Assembly (NCBI RefSeq): GCF_002982015.1
Contig: NZ_PVLV01000071.1
Coordinates: 29,005-93,004 of the forward strand
Length of the DNA stretch: 64,000 bases
Direction: 5' to 3'
From: Streptomyces solincola
Lineage (GTDB): Bacteria > Actinomycetota > Actinomycetes > Streptomycetales > Streptomycetaceae
Shown piece by piece: positions 39,422-46,898 of this stretch (position 1 is the first letter of the stretch; the number at the start of each line of letters is the position of its first letter). The position numbers and the translations under genes are program-made. The notes beneath the pieces are model-generated. The model made no database searches and was not told where the DNA came from. It saw nothing but the letters and a program-made list of their open reading frames with translations.

Positions 39422-39775
39422 ATGTCCACCGCGTATGTGACCGTCACCGTCGTCACGATGCTGGCCAATGCCGTCGTCGCCGTCGCGGATCTACGCGGCG
39501 CGGGCTTCGTGCTGGCCAACTCGGCCGCTGTCGGAGTGCCGCGGGACTGGCTGCCGTGGCTGGGCGCGTTGAAGGGCGCCGGGGCAGTCGGGCTCCTGCT
39601 CGGTCTGCTGGGGGCGCCGCTGCTGGGCGAGGCTGCCGCGATCGGGCTGGTGCTCTTCTTCACCGGCACGGTCGCCGTCCACGTCCGCGCCGGGGTGCTG
39701 CGCAATATCGCGGTGCCCGCCGGCTTCCTCTGCCTGGCCGCCGCCGTACTGGCGCTGGCGGCGGTGGCCCGGTGA
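39422..39775 (+). CDS. DoxX-like small membrane protein
   Basis: A 117-residue protein with four hydrophobic helices (VTVVTMLANAVVAVADL, WLGALKGAGAVGLLLGLLGA, LGEAAAIGLVLFFTGTVAVH, VPAGFLCLAAAVLALAAVA). The pattern resembles the DoxX/DoxX-like family. ATG 39422 (MSTAYVTVTV) is the first start before helix 1. Probably regulated by the divergent LysR protein. Function unknown. Confidence 0.8.
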   Translation: MSTAYVTVTVVTMLANAVVAVADLRGAGFVLANSAAVGVPRDWLPWLGALKGAGAVGLLLGLLGAPLLGEAAAIGLVLFFTGTVAVHVRAGVLRNIAVPAGFLCLAAAVLALAAVAR

Positions 39776-39836
39776 AGCGGTCGCTCCACGGGCGGTGGCG
39801 GTGCGGCGGGATCCGGAAGGGGCGCGGGGCGCGGGT

Positions 39837-40823
39837 TCAGCGGTGGGAGCGGGCGGCTCGGGCGATGGCGACGACGGCCTTCTCCAGGGCGTACTCCGGG
39901 TCGTCGCCCCCGCCCTTGACCCCCGCGTCGGCCTCCGCGACGGCCCGCAGGGCGACGGAGACGCCGTCCGGCGTCCAGCCGCGCATCTGCTGGCGGACGC
40001 GGTCGATCTTCCACGGCGGCATGCCCAGCTCACGGGCGAGGTCGGCGGGCCGCCCGCCGCGCGCCGACAGCAGCTTGCCGATCGCCCGCACCCCCTGGGC
40101 GAGGGCGCTGGTGACCAGGACGGGGGCCACGCCGGTGGCGAGCGACCAGCGCAGCGCCTCCAGGGCCTCCGCCGCCCGGCCCTCCACCGCACGGTCGGCG
40201 ATGGTGAAGCTGGACGCCTCGGCGCGGCCGGTGTAGTAGCGCCCCACCACGGCCTCGTCGATGGTGCCCTCGACGTCCGCGGTGAGCTGGGACGCGGCGG
40301 ACGCCAGCTCCCGCAGGTCGCTGCCGATGGCGTCGACGAGCGCCTGGCACGCCTCGGGCGTCGCGGACCGGCCCAGGGCGCGGAACTCGCCGCGGACGAA
40401 GCCGAGCCGCTCGGCGGGCTTGGTGGTCTTCGGGCAGGCCACCTCCCGCGCCCCGGCCTTGCGGGCCGCGTCCAGCAGTCCCTTGCCCTTGGCGCCGCCC
40501 GCGTGCAGCAGAACGAGGGAGATCTCCTCGGCGGGGTCGGCGAGGTACGCCTTGACGTCCTTGACCGTGTCGGCGGAGAGGTCCTGCGCGTTGCGCACCA
40601 CCAGCACCTTGCGCTCGGCGAACAGGGACGGGCTGGTCAACTCGGCGAGGGTGCCGGGCTGGAGCTGGTCGGACGTCAGGTCGCGTACGTCGGTGTCGGC
40701 GTCGACCGCCCGGGCCGCGGCCACCACCTCCTGCACCGCGCGGTCCAGGAGCAGGTCCTCCTGGCCCACGGCGAGGGTGACGGGGCCGAGGGGGTCTTCG
40801 CTCTGGTTCTTTCTGCTGGCCAT
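39837..40823 (-). CDS. holA: DNA polymerase III subunit delta
   Basis: A 328-residue clamp-loader subunit that opens the beta clamp. The N-terminal region (LAVGQEDLLLDRAVQEVVAA) and the central lid/AAA-like part (LFAERKVLVVRNAQDLS, LVLLHAGGAKGKGLLDAARK) match HolA, followed by the helical collar domain (AEALEALRWSLATGVAPVLV ... ELGMPPWKIDRVRQQMRGW). ATG 40823 (MASRKNQSED) is the family start; ATG 40847 adds eight residues. It lies next to comEC in the usual actinobacterial order, which supports the interrupted comEC assignment. Confidence 0.95.
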   Translation of the reverse strand: MASRKNQSEDPLGPVTLAVGQEDLLLDRAVQEVVAAARAVDADTDVRDLTSDQLQPGTLAELTSPSLFAERKVLVVRNAQDLSADTVKDVKAYLADPAEEISLVLLHAGGAKGKGLLDAARKAGAREVACPKTTKPAERLGFVRGEFRALGRSATPEACQALVDAIGSDLRELASAASQLTADVEGTIDEAVVGRYYTGRAEASSFTIADRAVEGRAAEALEALRWSLATGVAPVLVTSALAQGVRAIGKLLSARGGRPADLARELGMPPWKIDRVRQQMRGWTPDGVSVALRAVAEADAGVKGGGDDPEYALEKAVVAIARAARSHR

Positions 40824-40895
40824 CGCGACCAGCATCCCACGCGCCACTGACAGCCCGGCCCGCGGACGACGTCAGGACGAGGACTCCGGGCGGGG

Positions 40896-41141
40896 TCAGG
40901 ACTCCTCGCGCCAGCCGTCCCAGCGGGCGGCGAACTCGTCCAGCTCGGCGGCCGGCAGCCGCCCCGTCGGGTCCTCGACGACCACCAGCCACTGGGCGTC
41001 CTCGGCGTCGTCCTCCCCGGCGAGGGCGTCGCGCACGAGTTGGGGTTCCTCCGCGACGCCGAACCGCTCGCCCAGCTCCGCCGCCGCCTCCTCGGCGGCG
41101 TCGCGGTCGGGCAGCACCAGCACATGTCTCACATCGTCCAC
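40896..41141 (-). CDS. Small acidic conserved protein, function unknown
   Basis: An 81-residue acidic protein from GTG 41141 (DDVRHVLVLPDRDAAEEAAA). It looks like a compact alpha/beta protein with an Asp/Glu-rich middle (GEDDAEDAQWLVVVEDPTG). I do not recognise a family. The context (between holA and a divergent PPOX-fold gene) and a sensible start and stop support it as real. No ribosome site is obvious. Confidence 0.65.
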   Translation of the reverse strand: MDDVRHVLVLPDRDAAEEAAAELGERFGVAEEPQLVRDALAGEDDAEDAQWLVVVEDPTGRLPAAELDEFAARWDGWREES

Positions 41142-41255
41142 CGGACCATTGTGGCCGTGGCCGTGCCGGTCGCCGGCCGCACCCCCGCTTCCGTCTGCTG
41201 TCCTAGGACCGCGGCCCGATGCGGGCGGTCCCGGCGCCCGCCTAGTGTCCCGAGC

Positions 41256-41711
41256 ATGACCGAGTACGAACCGGCGCGCACCGCCGAACAGCGCCGACGT
41301 GACGTGACGCACCGGCTGGAGAACGACGAGGACATGTGGGTCGCCACCTCGTCCGGTGCGGGCGAACCAGTGCTCGTGCCGCTCTCCTTCCTGTGGGACC
41401 GGGGCACCGTGCTGATGTCGACCAAGCGCACCAACCCCACCGCCCGCAACGTGACCCCGCGAGGCGAGGTGCGGCTCAGCCTCGGCCACACCCGGGACGT
41501 GGTGCTCGTCGAGGGGGTCGCCGAGGCGGTCGAGGCGGCGGACCTCGCGCGGTCCTCCACGGACGCCTTCGCGGACAAGCTGGGCTGGGACCCGAGGCAG
41601 CTACCTGCCTGGGTCTACCTGCGGGTGACCCCGCGCCGGATCAAGGCCTGGCGCGAGCCGAACGAGATCCCCGGCCGCGAGGTGATGCGGGACGGCGTCT
41701 GGCTGGTGTGA
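41256..41711 (+). CDS. Pyridoxamine 5'-phosphate oxidase-fold protein (F420/FMN-binding)
   Basis: A 151-residue split-barrel protein. Segments such as EDMWVATSSGAGEPVLVPLS, VLMSTKRTNPTARNVTPRGE and VRLSLGHTRDVVLVEGVAEAV fit the PPOX-class, possibly F420-dependent, reductases of actinobacteria. ATG 41256 (MTEYEPARTAEQRRRDV) follows TAGTGT by 7 nt, a leaderless signature. The substrate is unknown. Downstream lies the 9-bp minisatellite. Confidence 0.85.
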   Translation: MTEYEPARTAEQRRRDVTHRLENDEDMWVATSSGAGEPVLVPLSFLWDRGTVLMSTKRTNPTARNVTPRGEVRLSLGHTRDVVLVEGVAEAVEAADLARSSTDAFADKLGWDPRQLPAWVYLRVTPRRIKAWREPNEIPGREVMRDGVWLV

Positions 41712-41769
41712 GCGAAGACCCCGACGCGGCGGCCCCAGGCCAAGGGACCACCACGCCGGATCCTCCAGG

Positions 41770-42150
41770 CTGCCGGACCGCATGGCCGTTGGGCCGTGGG
41801 CCGCCGGGCCGCAAGGCCGCCGGGCCGTTGGGCCGTTGGGCCGTTGGGCCGTTGGGCGTTGGGCCGTTGGGCTTCGGGCTTTGGGCGTTGGGCGTTGGGC
41901 GTTGGTACGCCGGGCCGCCGGCCGCCGGGCCATCGAGTCGTCGGGCCACCGGGCCGCCCAGCCGCCGGGTCGTAGCCGGGCCATCGAGTCGCCGGACCGC
42001 CGCCCGCCGCCCGCTTGGCCGCTCGGCCGCTCGGCCGCTCGGCCGCTCGGCCGCTACAGGATCGCCGGACCGCTCAGCCGCCGGGCCGCAGCCGGATTGC
42101 CCAGCCTTCGGGCCGCTGCCGGACCACCGGGCCCCGGGTCGCCGCCGGGG
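41770..42150. repeat. GC-rich 9-bp minisatellite region
   Basis: Two families of short repeats fill the gap between the PPOX-fold gene and comEC. The first is built of gggccgttg units (about 41820-41915, with gggcgttg variants); the second is built of gctcggccg units (about 42018-42056). Intervening sequence is degenerate versions (ccgccgggcc, ccatcgagtcg). Long frames stay open on both strands only because the repeat is stop-free. I see no gene here. Confidence 0.85.
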
Positions 42151-42158
42151 CTCAGTCG

Positions 42159-42962
42159 TCACGGGGCGGTGGGCGGTCCGCGGGGGACGGCGCGCAGACC
42201 GTGCTCGCCCGCGGTCACGGCGATCGCCCCGTGCTCGGCGGTACTCAGCACGGCCGCTCCTCCGTCGTCGAGCGCGGCCACCGTGCGCGGGGCGGGATGG
42301 CCGTACGAGTTGTCGCGGCCGGCCGAGACCAGGGCCAGTCGGGGGCGCACCCGCTCCAGCAGTTCGGCGTCCTGCCGAGCGGACCCGTGATGGGCGACCT
42401 TGAGGACGTCCACGGCCGGCAGATCGGGGTGGGCCCGCAGCAGTGCCTGCTGGGCGGGTGGTTCCAGGTCGCCGAGGAGCAGCAGGCTGACGCCCCCGGC
42501 GGCTCGCACCAGCATCGTCACGCTGGCATCGTTCGGTTCGGGTGGCAGGGGCAGAGGCAGGGGCATGGACACGAGCGGCCAAACCACAGGCGGCGGCGGT
42601 GGCGGTGGCGGTGGCGGCCAGAGGACCTGCCAGTCGAGCGGACCGATCCGGCGGCGTTCGCCCGCCACTGCCCGTAGCACCGGGATGCGGGCGGCGGCGA
42701 CCGTCCGCCGGACGAACTCGGCCTGCTCCGGTGGCTCCTGCAACCCCGTGGTCTGCACTGCGGCGACCTGTCTGCCGTCCAACACCCCCGGCAGGCCCCG
42801 CACATGGTCGGCGTGGAAGTGCGTGAGCACGACCAACGGGATCCGGCTGACGCCCAGTTCGGTGAGGCAGTCGTCGACGAGCCGCGGGTCCGGGCCGGCG
42901 TCCACCACCACGCCCTGGCCGTCGCCTGCCGCGATGACCAGGGCGTCGCCCTGGCCGACGTC
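42159..42962 (-). pseudogene. comEC: comEC, C-terminal part, cut off by the mobile element
   Basis: This 267-codon segment is the C-terminal metallo-beta-lactamase domain of ComEC/Rec2, the DNA-uptake channel. It begins at the insertion point with DVGQGDALVIAAGDGQG, then VVLTHFHADHVRGLPGVLDG, LLLLGDLEPPAQQALL, VLKVAHHGSARQDAELL and the end VPRGPPTAP. In the linker before NDASVTM there is a run of 10 prolines encoded by a GGTGGC hexamer repeat. The first start codon after the break is GTG 42911, inside the domain, so a free product would lack the first strand. The N-terminal part is at 62238-64000. Confidence 0.92.
42957..42962. other. Target hexamer at the left junction (GACGTC)
   Basis: GACGTC abuts the left terminal box TTCCCT (42963-42968). 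In the rejoined comEC it encodes the Asp-Val of DVGQGD, so it belongs to the target. A different hexamer (TACCGG, 62232-62237) lies outside the right terminal box, as expected for Tn554-like strand exchange, where one end keeps the target core and the other carries a hexamer from the donor. Confidence 0.7.
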
Positions 42963-42988
42963 TTCCCTGTCAAGTTCAGGCGTGTTGC
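42963..42988 (-). repeat. Left terminal inverted box of the element
   Basis: On the + strand TTCCCT (42963-42968), 12 nt, CGTGTTGC (42981-42988). Read outward it is GCAACACG-N12-AGGGAA, the counterpart of the right end. Confidence 0.8.
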
Positions 42989-43216
42989 CGCTTTTGCTGA
43001 TGCCGTCGTCGGGTGTGGCTCTGTCTGCGGCTGGGAGAGCGGCTGACCGTGGGCTCAGGGGTCTCTCCGCGCGTGGCGGTCGGCAGAAAGCCCGTGACGG
43101 CTGCGCGGCGCTGAGGGCACCTGGTGTGCCGCCGCTCCACGTCGTGGCCGGCTGGTCAGCTCGGATTCGGCATGCCGGGCCATCCGGTGCTTCACCCTCT
43201 GCGGGTTCGGTGCGGC

Positions 43217-45049
43217 TCAGGTCCGGTTGATGCTGCTGGGACGCGCGGGGAAGAAGCCGGGGCGGGCTCCGCTGCCGCTGAAGGTGACGATCCTTGCGTG
43301 CTCGAGGACGTCAGGGGGCGGCGTCGCGTTCTCGACGACGATGGCCTGGCCGGGGAAGGCCAGGAACGAGCGGTAGAAATGGTCGATCACGTTCGGGGGG
43401 ATGCGGTCGGCGTCAAAGTCCGGCTCTTTGTACGTCACTAGGGGCGAGTCCAGGACGAGGAAGCCGAGATGCGGGAGTCTGCGGTCCAGGCAGTAGCGGG
43501 CCAGGGCAATGGAGAACGCGGCGTGCAGCAGAGCGCGCATGCCCCGGCCGTGGCCGGCGCGCGCCGTTCCGCCGGCACTGACGTCCCCGCTGTACGGGTC
43601 GTAGCTGGCGCCTTCCACGTCGGGGATCCGCCAGGAATCCAGGGTGCGTTGGAAGAGCTCGTCAAACGATGACAGGATTCTGCCCGCGATCAGGGATTCC
43701 CGCCGCTTGGACGGCAGGGCGCCCTGGGCCACTAGCTGGGAGCGGTGCTCTTCCAGTTCATCTAGCCGGGCCCGCAGTTCCAGGTCGCGTTCGACACGCA
43801 GTCGCTCGTCGACGGTGTCCTGCAGCCCGTCGCGGAGAGGCGCCAGTCGCGCTTCGATCTGCGCCAGGGACCGGTCGGCCTCGGCCGCCTGCGCGCTCAG
43901 GGTGGTGCGGCGTTCGGCCAGCTCGTCGCGCTGACCCTCCAGCCCCTCAATGGTCAGCCGGAGGTCGGCGAGAAGGGAGTGCGTCTTGGCGGACTCGACA
44001 AGCACGGCCTCGTGGAGCTGAGTGGTCTCCTGATGGCCGTGCTGGACCTGCTGATGTTCGGGGTCCGCCCCGCAGAAGACACAGCGGCCGACCTGAAAGT
44101 AGCCCAGCAGATTGCCCGCCTCGCTGACCATCTCCAGACGAGCGAGATCTGTCTCGTACTGCTGACGCAGCGTGTCGAATCGCCCCAGCAGGTCGAGCAC
44201 CTCACCCAGGCGCGCCTCCAGCTCGGCGTCCGTCTCGGCCAGGTGTGCACGGGCGGCGACGGCGCGGGCCTGCTGCTCGGACTCGCCGGCCAGCGAGCGG
44301 GCCATGTCGTTGAGGCTGTCCTCTAACCGGGCCAGCTGATCTCGCAGCTCGTCGGGGGTCTGGTCGCGGGAGAGTTTGGCGTGCAGGTCCAGAGCCAGCG
44401 AATCGATCAAGTTGATCTTGCCCCGCTGGACGCGCCGTTGAGCAGCATTGGGGAGTTTGGTCGCCGGGGGCTCGTCCTCTCCGGTCAGCATCAGCTTCAT
44501 GACGGAGCGTGCGGTGGTCCTGGCCGCGGTGCCGCGGGTGCGCTGCGAGGGCGGATTCGGATCGATCATGCGGGTGTCGGTGACCACGCTGAGGTGGGTC
44601 AGGTCGGCAAGTTTGAGCAGTTCGGTGTTGCCGCCCTCGTTGGTGCGAACATACGTGTCGTCCAGTCCCAGTTTGCTGAGCAGGTAGTGCGAGATGTCAC
44701 GGCGGCTGCGGATCCTGCGGGCCGAGACGATCGCGTCGGGGGTGGCGTGGGACAGCTCCCTTAGGTCGTCTTGGTGTACGTGAATGCTCTTGCCGCCGGG
44801 CTTGCGGACCAGTGTGAGAGGCCTGCCGTCGGGAAGCAGCAGGCCGAGCAGGATCTGTCCGTATCCTTCGGCGCGCGGGATCGAGGGACGAACATGACCG
44901 CCGAGCATGTAGTCGATGGAGTCGACCAGGAAGGTCTTGCCCGTGTTGGAGGAGCCGTAGATCACCGTGAACTTGGGGTCGAACTCCACGCTGGCCGTGG
45001 GCAGGCCCGCACCGGCGTACGTCAGATGGGTCAGGGTGAAGTCAGCCAC
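43217..45049 (-). CDS. Rad50-like ABC ATPase of an ABC-3C-type conflict system
   Basis: A 610-residue SMC/Rad50-type ATPase. Walker A is GSSNTGKT (residues 32-39) in FTVIYGSSNTGKTFLVDSID. Coiled coils span about 225-310 and 340-440 and flank a zinc-hook-like CVFCGADPEHQQ (Cys323, Cys326). The C-terminal lobe carries GHGRGMRALLHAAFSIAL and the Walker B-like LGFLVLDSPLVTYKE. GTG 45049 overlaps the stop of the middle gene by 8 nt. The order effector, middle component, ABC ATPase is that of ABC three-component (ABC-3C) systems described by comparative genomics. It probably senses invading or damaged DNA and licenses the nuclease effector. Confidence 0.82.
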   Translation of the reverse strand: MADFTLTHLTYAGAGLPTASVEFDPKFTVIYGSSNTGKTFLVDSIDYMLGGHVRPSIPRAEGYGQILLGLLLPDGRPLTLVRKPGGKSIHVHQDDLRELSHATPDAIVSARRIRSRRDISHYLLSKLGLDDTYVRTNEGGNTELLKLADLTHLSVVTDTRMIDPNPPSQRTRGTAARTTARSVMKLMLTGEDEPPATKLPNAAQRRVQRGKINLIDSLALDLHAKLSRDQTPDELRDQLARLEDSLNDMARSLAGESEQQARAVAARAHLAETDAELEARLGEVLDLLGRFDTLRQQYETDLARLEMVSEAGNLLGYFQVGRCVFCGADPEHQQVQHGHQETTQLHEAVLVESAKTHSLLADLRLTIEGLEGQRDELAERRTTLSAQAAEADRSLAQIEARLAPLRDGLQDTVDERLRVERDLELRARLDELEEHRSQLVAQGALPSKRRESLIAGRILSSFDELFQRTLDSWRIPDVEGASYDPYSGDVSAGGTARAGHGRGMRALLHAAFSIALARYCLDRRLPHLGFLVLDSPLVTYKEPDFDADRIPPNVIDHFYRSFLAFPGQAIVVENATPPPDVLEHARIVTFSGSGARPGFFPARPSSINRT

Positions 45050-45515
45050 GGCCGACCCCCAGGTGCTGCATGTCGGTGGTGAATTCGTTGTGCCAGCGGG
45101 TCGTGACGTCGCGTGTGGCCGCCACCGCGTCCGTGGTCGAGGCGAACTGCTCCACGGCCCACTGCGCGCGCTGACGCAGTTCGCCGACGTACGGGGCCTC
45201 CAGGATGCCGACGAACCCCGAGCCGCGGGGGGTCACCTGGTAGACGATCCCACCCTCGGACGCCTCGACCGTGGCCAGGCCGGCGCGCAGCAGCACCTCC
45301 AGCCCTTCCTGCATCATCTGCCGCTTCATGCCGAGCTCGCCAGGCTGGGCAGGCAGGCGGGGATGGAGGCTGGGCGGACCGTCGAACTGGCTGCTGTGGA
45401 GCATGGCGTGGTCCAGGACCACCAGCCAGGAGAGGTCCAGTGGGTGAGGATGGCTGCGGGCCAGCAGGACCAATGTACGCATCCCCACTTCGACCGGGCT
45501 GTTGAGCGGGTTCAT
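45042..45515 (-). CDS. ABC-3C-type middle component
   Basis: A 157-residue protein starting MNPLNSPVEVGMRTLVLLAR. Other segments are PLDLSWLVVLDHAMLHSSQF, GPPSLHPRLPAQPGELGMKR and a winged-helix-like stretch MQEGLEVLLRAGLATVEASE. This pattern fits the small adaptor ('middle component') that links effector and ABC ATPase in ABC-3C systems. ATG 45515 overlaps the effector stop (ATGA) and its own stop overlaps the ATPase start by 8 nt, so all three genes are translationally coupled, which implies a fixed stoichiometry. Confidence 0.78.
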   Translation of the reverse strand: MNPLNSPVEVGMRTLVLLARSHPHPLDLSWLVVLDHAMLHSSQFDGPPSLHPRLPAQPGELGMKRQMMQEGLEVLLRAGLATVEASEGGIVYQVTPRGSGFVGILEAPYVGELRQRAQWAVEQFASTTDAVAATRDVTTRWHNEFTTDMQHLGVGRG

Positions 45516-46618
45516 CGGCAACCTCCCTTGCACCAGTGCAGCTTGTCGACGTTCGCCAGCTGGTGGCACATGCCCTGACGCTGGCTGTTGCGGAACAGGT
45601 GCAGCAGGGGCGACCCGGTGAGGGTCATCTGCCCGGAAGCTTTGAGGACCTGCTGGAGGCGATCCCACCCCGAGGGGTAGTCGATGGCGGCCACCTCGAT
45701 CAAGTTGGTCAGCACGTCGTCCTGTAGCTCCTCGTAGGTGTCCCCCGCGATGCTCTCTCGTGCATACATGCGTAGGGCCTCCGCGTCGAAGAACGCCACT
45801 CGCTGCCGCCCAAGATGCTCTCCCGAATCGGGGTGCTCGAAGGCGTGCTGCACGGTGGCGAGGTCCTCGCCGAACCTCTCCTGGTAAACGTTCAGGAGCT
45901 GCTGGAGGTAGCGCGCTTCGTTGACCTGGGGCTCGGGAGGGGGAAGGAGTTTGCGGGGTTTGCCGGTGGGCGGCAGGTTGAAGCGGGAGGCGAACAGCGG
46001 CGACTTGCTGTAGACCTCCAGGACCTCGTCCAGGTTCACGGTCCAGAACATCGAGAAGTCCGTGCTCTCCGCCAACGCCCGAGCGGCCGCCCGGGTCTGT
46101 GGGGACAGCGCGGCGACCGGTTTGGTCCGCCCGTCCAGGTACGTTAGAAACCGGTCCTTCAGCGCGGCCGGGGTCAGCACCATGTCCTTGAGTCGGGGAT
46201 GGATCTTAGGTGCCACGAAGATGTACCGGGCGGGGAGCGTCCGGCTCGTCTCCAGCGTCGCCACGAACGGTTTGATCATCTCGGGCAGCGCGTCGTCGAG
46301 CGTGAGGTCGTCGGTGTAGTGCTTGCACTGGTAGCAGTGCCAGACACCGTTCAGCCGCTGCTCGCCCATGAAGGCGACGACGTCGGCGCCGCGGTCGTTG
46401 GTCCCGCCTAGGACCTCCACGCCGAGGTAGCCGAACTCGTCCCTGCGCATGCGGACCCACTCGCAGGTGAACTGCTCCCACTGCTCTGGCGTCCAGTAGA
46501 AGACCTGCTGCAGGGGTGTCCGGGTGTCGAACTGGTTGTGCGGCACGACCGACGGCGGCGGCACATACTGCGACACGGACACGCGGTCCGCGCTCCTCTG
46601 ACCACCTAATGCGTCCAC
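45512..46618 (-). CDS. ABC-3C effector: restriction-endonuclease-fold nuclease
   Basis: A 368-residue protein from GTG 46618, preceded by a GGGGGAGGGGG tract. The N-terminal half is an Mrr-like PD-(D/E)xK nuclease: helix EQFTCEWVRMRRDEFGY (Glu53), GGTNDRGADVVAFMGEQ (Asp79) and WHCYQCKHY (Gln97-x-Lys99). The C-terminal half (ARYLQQLLNVYQERFGEDLA ... DVLTNLIEVAAIDYPSGW ... SGQMTLTGSPLLHLFRN) looks like the conserved docking domain of ABC-3C effectors. It would cut DNA once released or activated by the ABC ATPase and middle component. Family assignment is from recognised motifs and gene order. Confidence 0.8.
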   Translation of the reverse strand: MDALGGQRSADRVSVSQYVPPPSVVPHNQFDTRTPLQQVFYWTPEQWEQFTCEWVRMRRDEFGYLGVEVLGGTNDRGADVVAFMGEQRLNGVWHCYQCKHYTDDLTLDDALPEMIKPFVATLETSRTLPARYIFVAPKIHPRLKDMVLTPAALKDRFLTYLDGRTKPVAALSPQTRAAARALAESTDFSMFWTVNLDEVLEVYSKSPLFASRFNLPPTGKPRKLLPPPEPQVNEARYLQQLLNVYQERFGEDLATVQHAFEHPDSGEHLGRQRVAFFDAEALRMYARESIAGDTYEELQDDVLTNLIEVAAIDYPSGWDRLQQVLKASGQMTLTGSPLLHLFRNSQRQGMCHQLANVDKLHWCKGGCR

Positions 46619-46751
46619 TGCTACCCCCTCCCCCGGGTGCGCCGCTTTCCCCAAGTGCACGCCGCTGCCCACTTCTACCATCGGAGATCGTCGATAGACA
46701 GGGCGCCTCCACTGGGGCTCGGTGACGGCTCCGGCGCCGGGGCGGATGTCC

Positions 46752-46767
46752 CGGCAGGATCCTGCCG
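46752..46767. promoter_or_regulatory. 16-bp perfect palindrome between divergent cargo genes
   Basis: CGGCAGGATCCTGCCG is a perfect palindrome in the 280-nt gap between the nuclease-effector gene (minus) and the HEPN-like gene (plus), placed to influence both. It could be an operator. Nothing else of note was seen in 46619-46898 except a TACCCT hexamer ending 6 nt before ATG 46899. Confidence 0.5.
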
Positions 46768-46898
46768 TCCGGGTCGTACCGATAACGCGAGCCGGTTGGT
46801 CGGGGCGTCGGGGGGCCGCGACGGTACCGGAGCGCACTCAGCTGCAGAGCCGGCGAAACCCGCAGACGGTGGGACTCTTCCGGATCTACCCTTCCGGC

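Noticed and set aside
41336..42582. Long open frames across the minisatellite on both strands
   Set aside because: They exist because the 9-bp units contain no stop codon; translations are repetitive (GPLGRWAVG-like) with no support.
42159..42911. Stand-alone MBL hydrolase gene starting at GTG 42911
   Set aside because: The domain is the C-terminal part of comEC; the start is internal and removes the DVGQGD strand.
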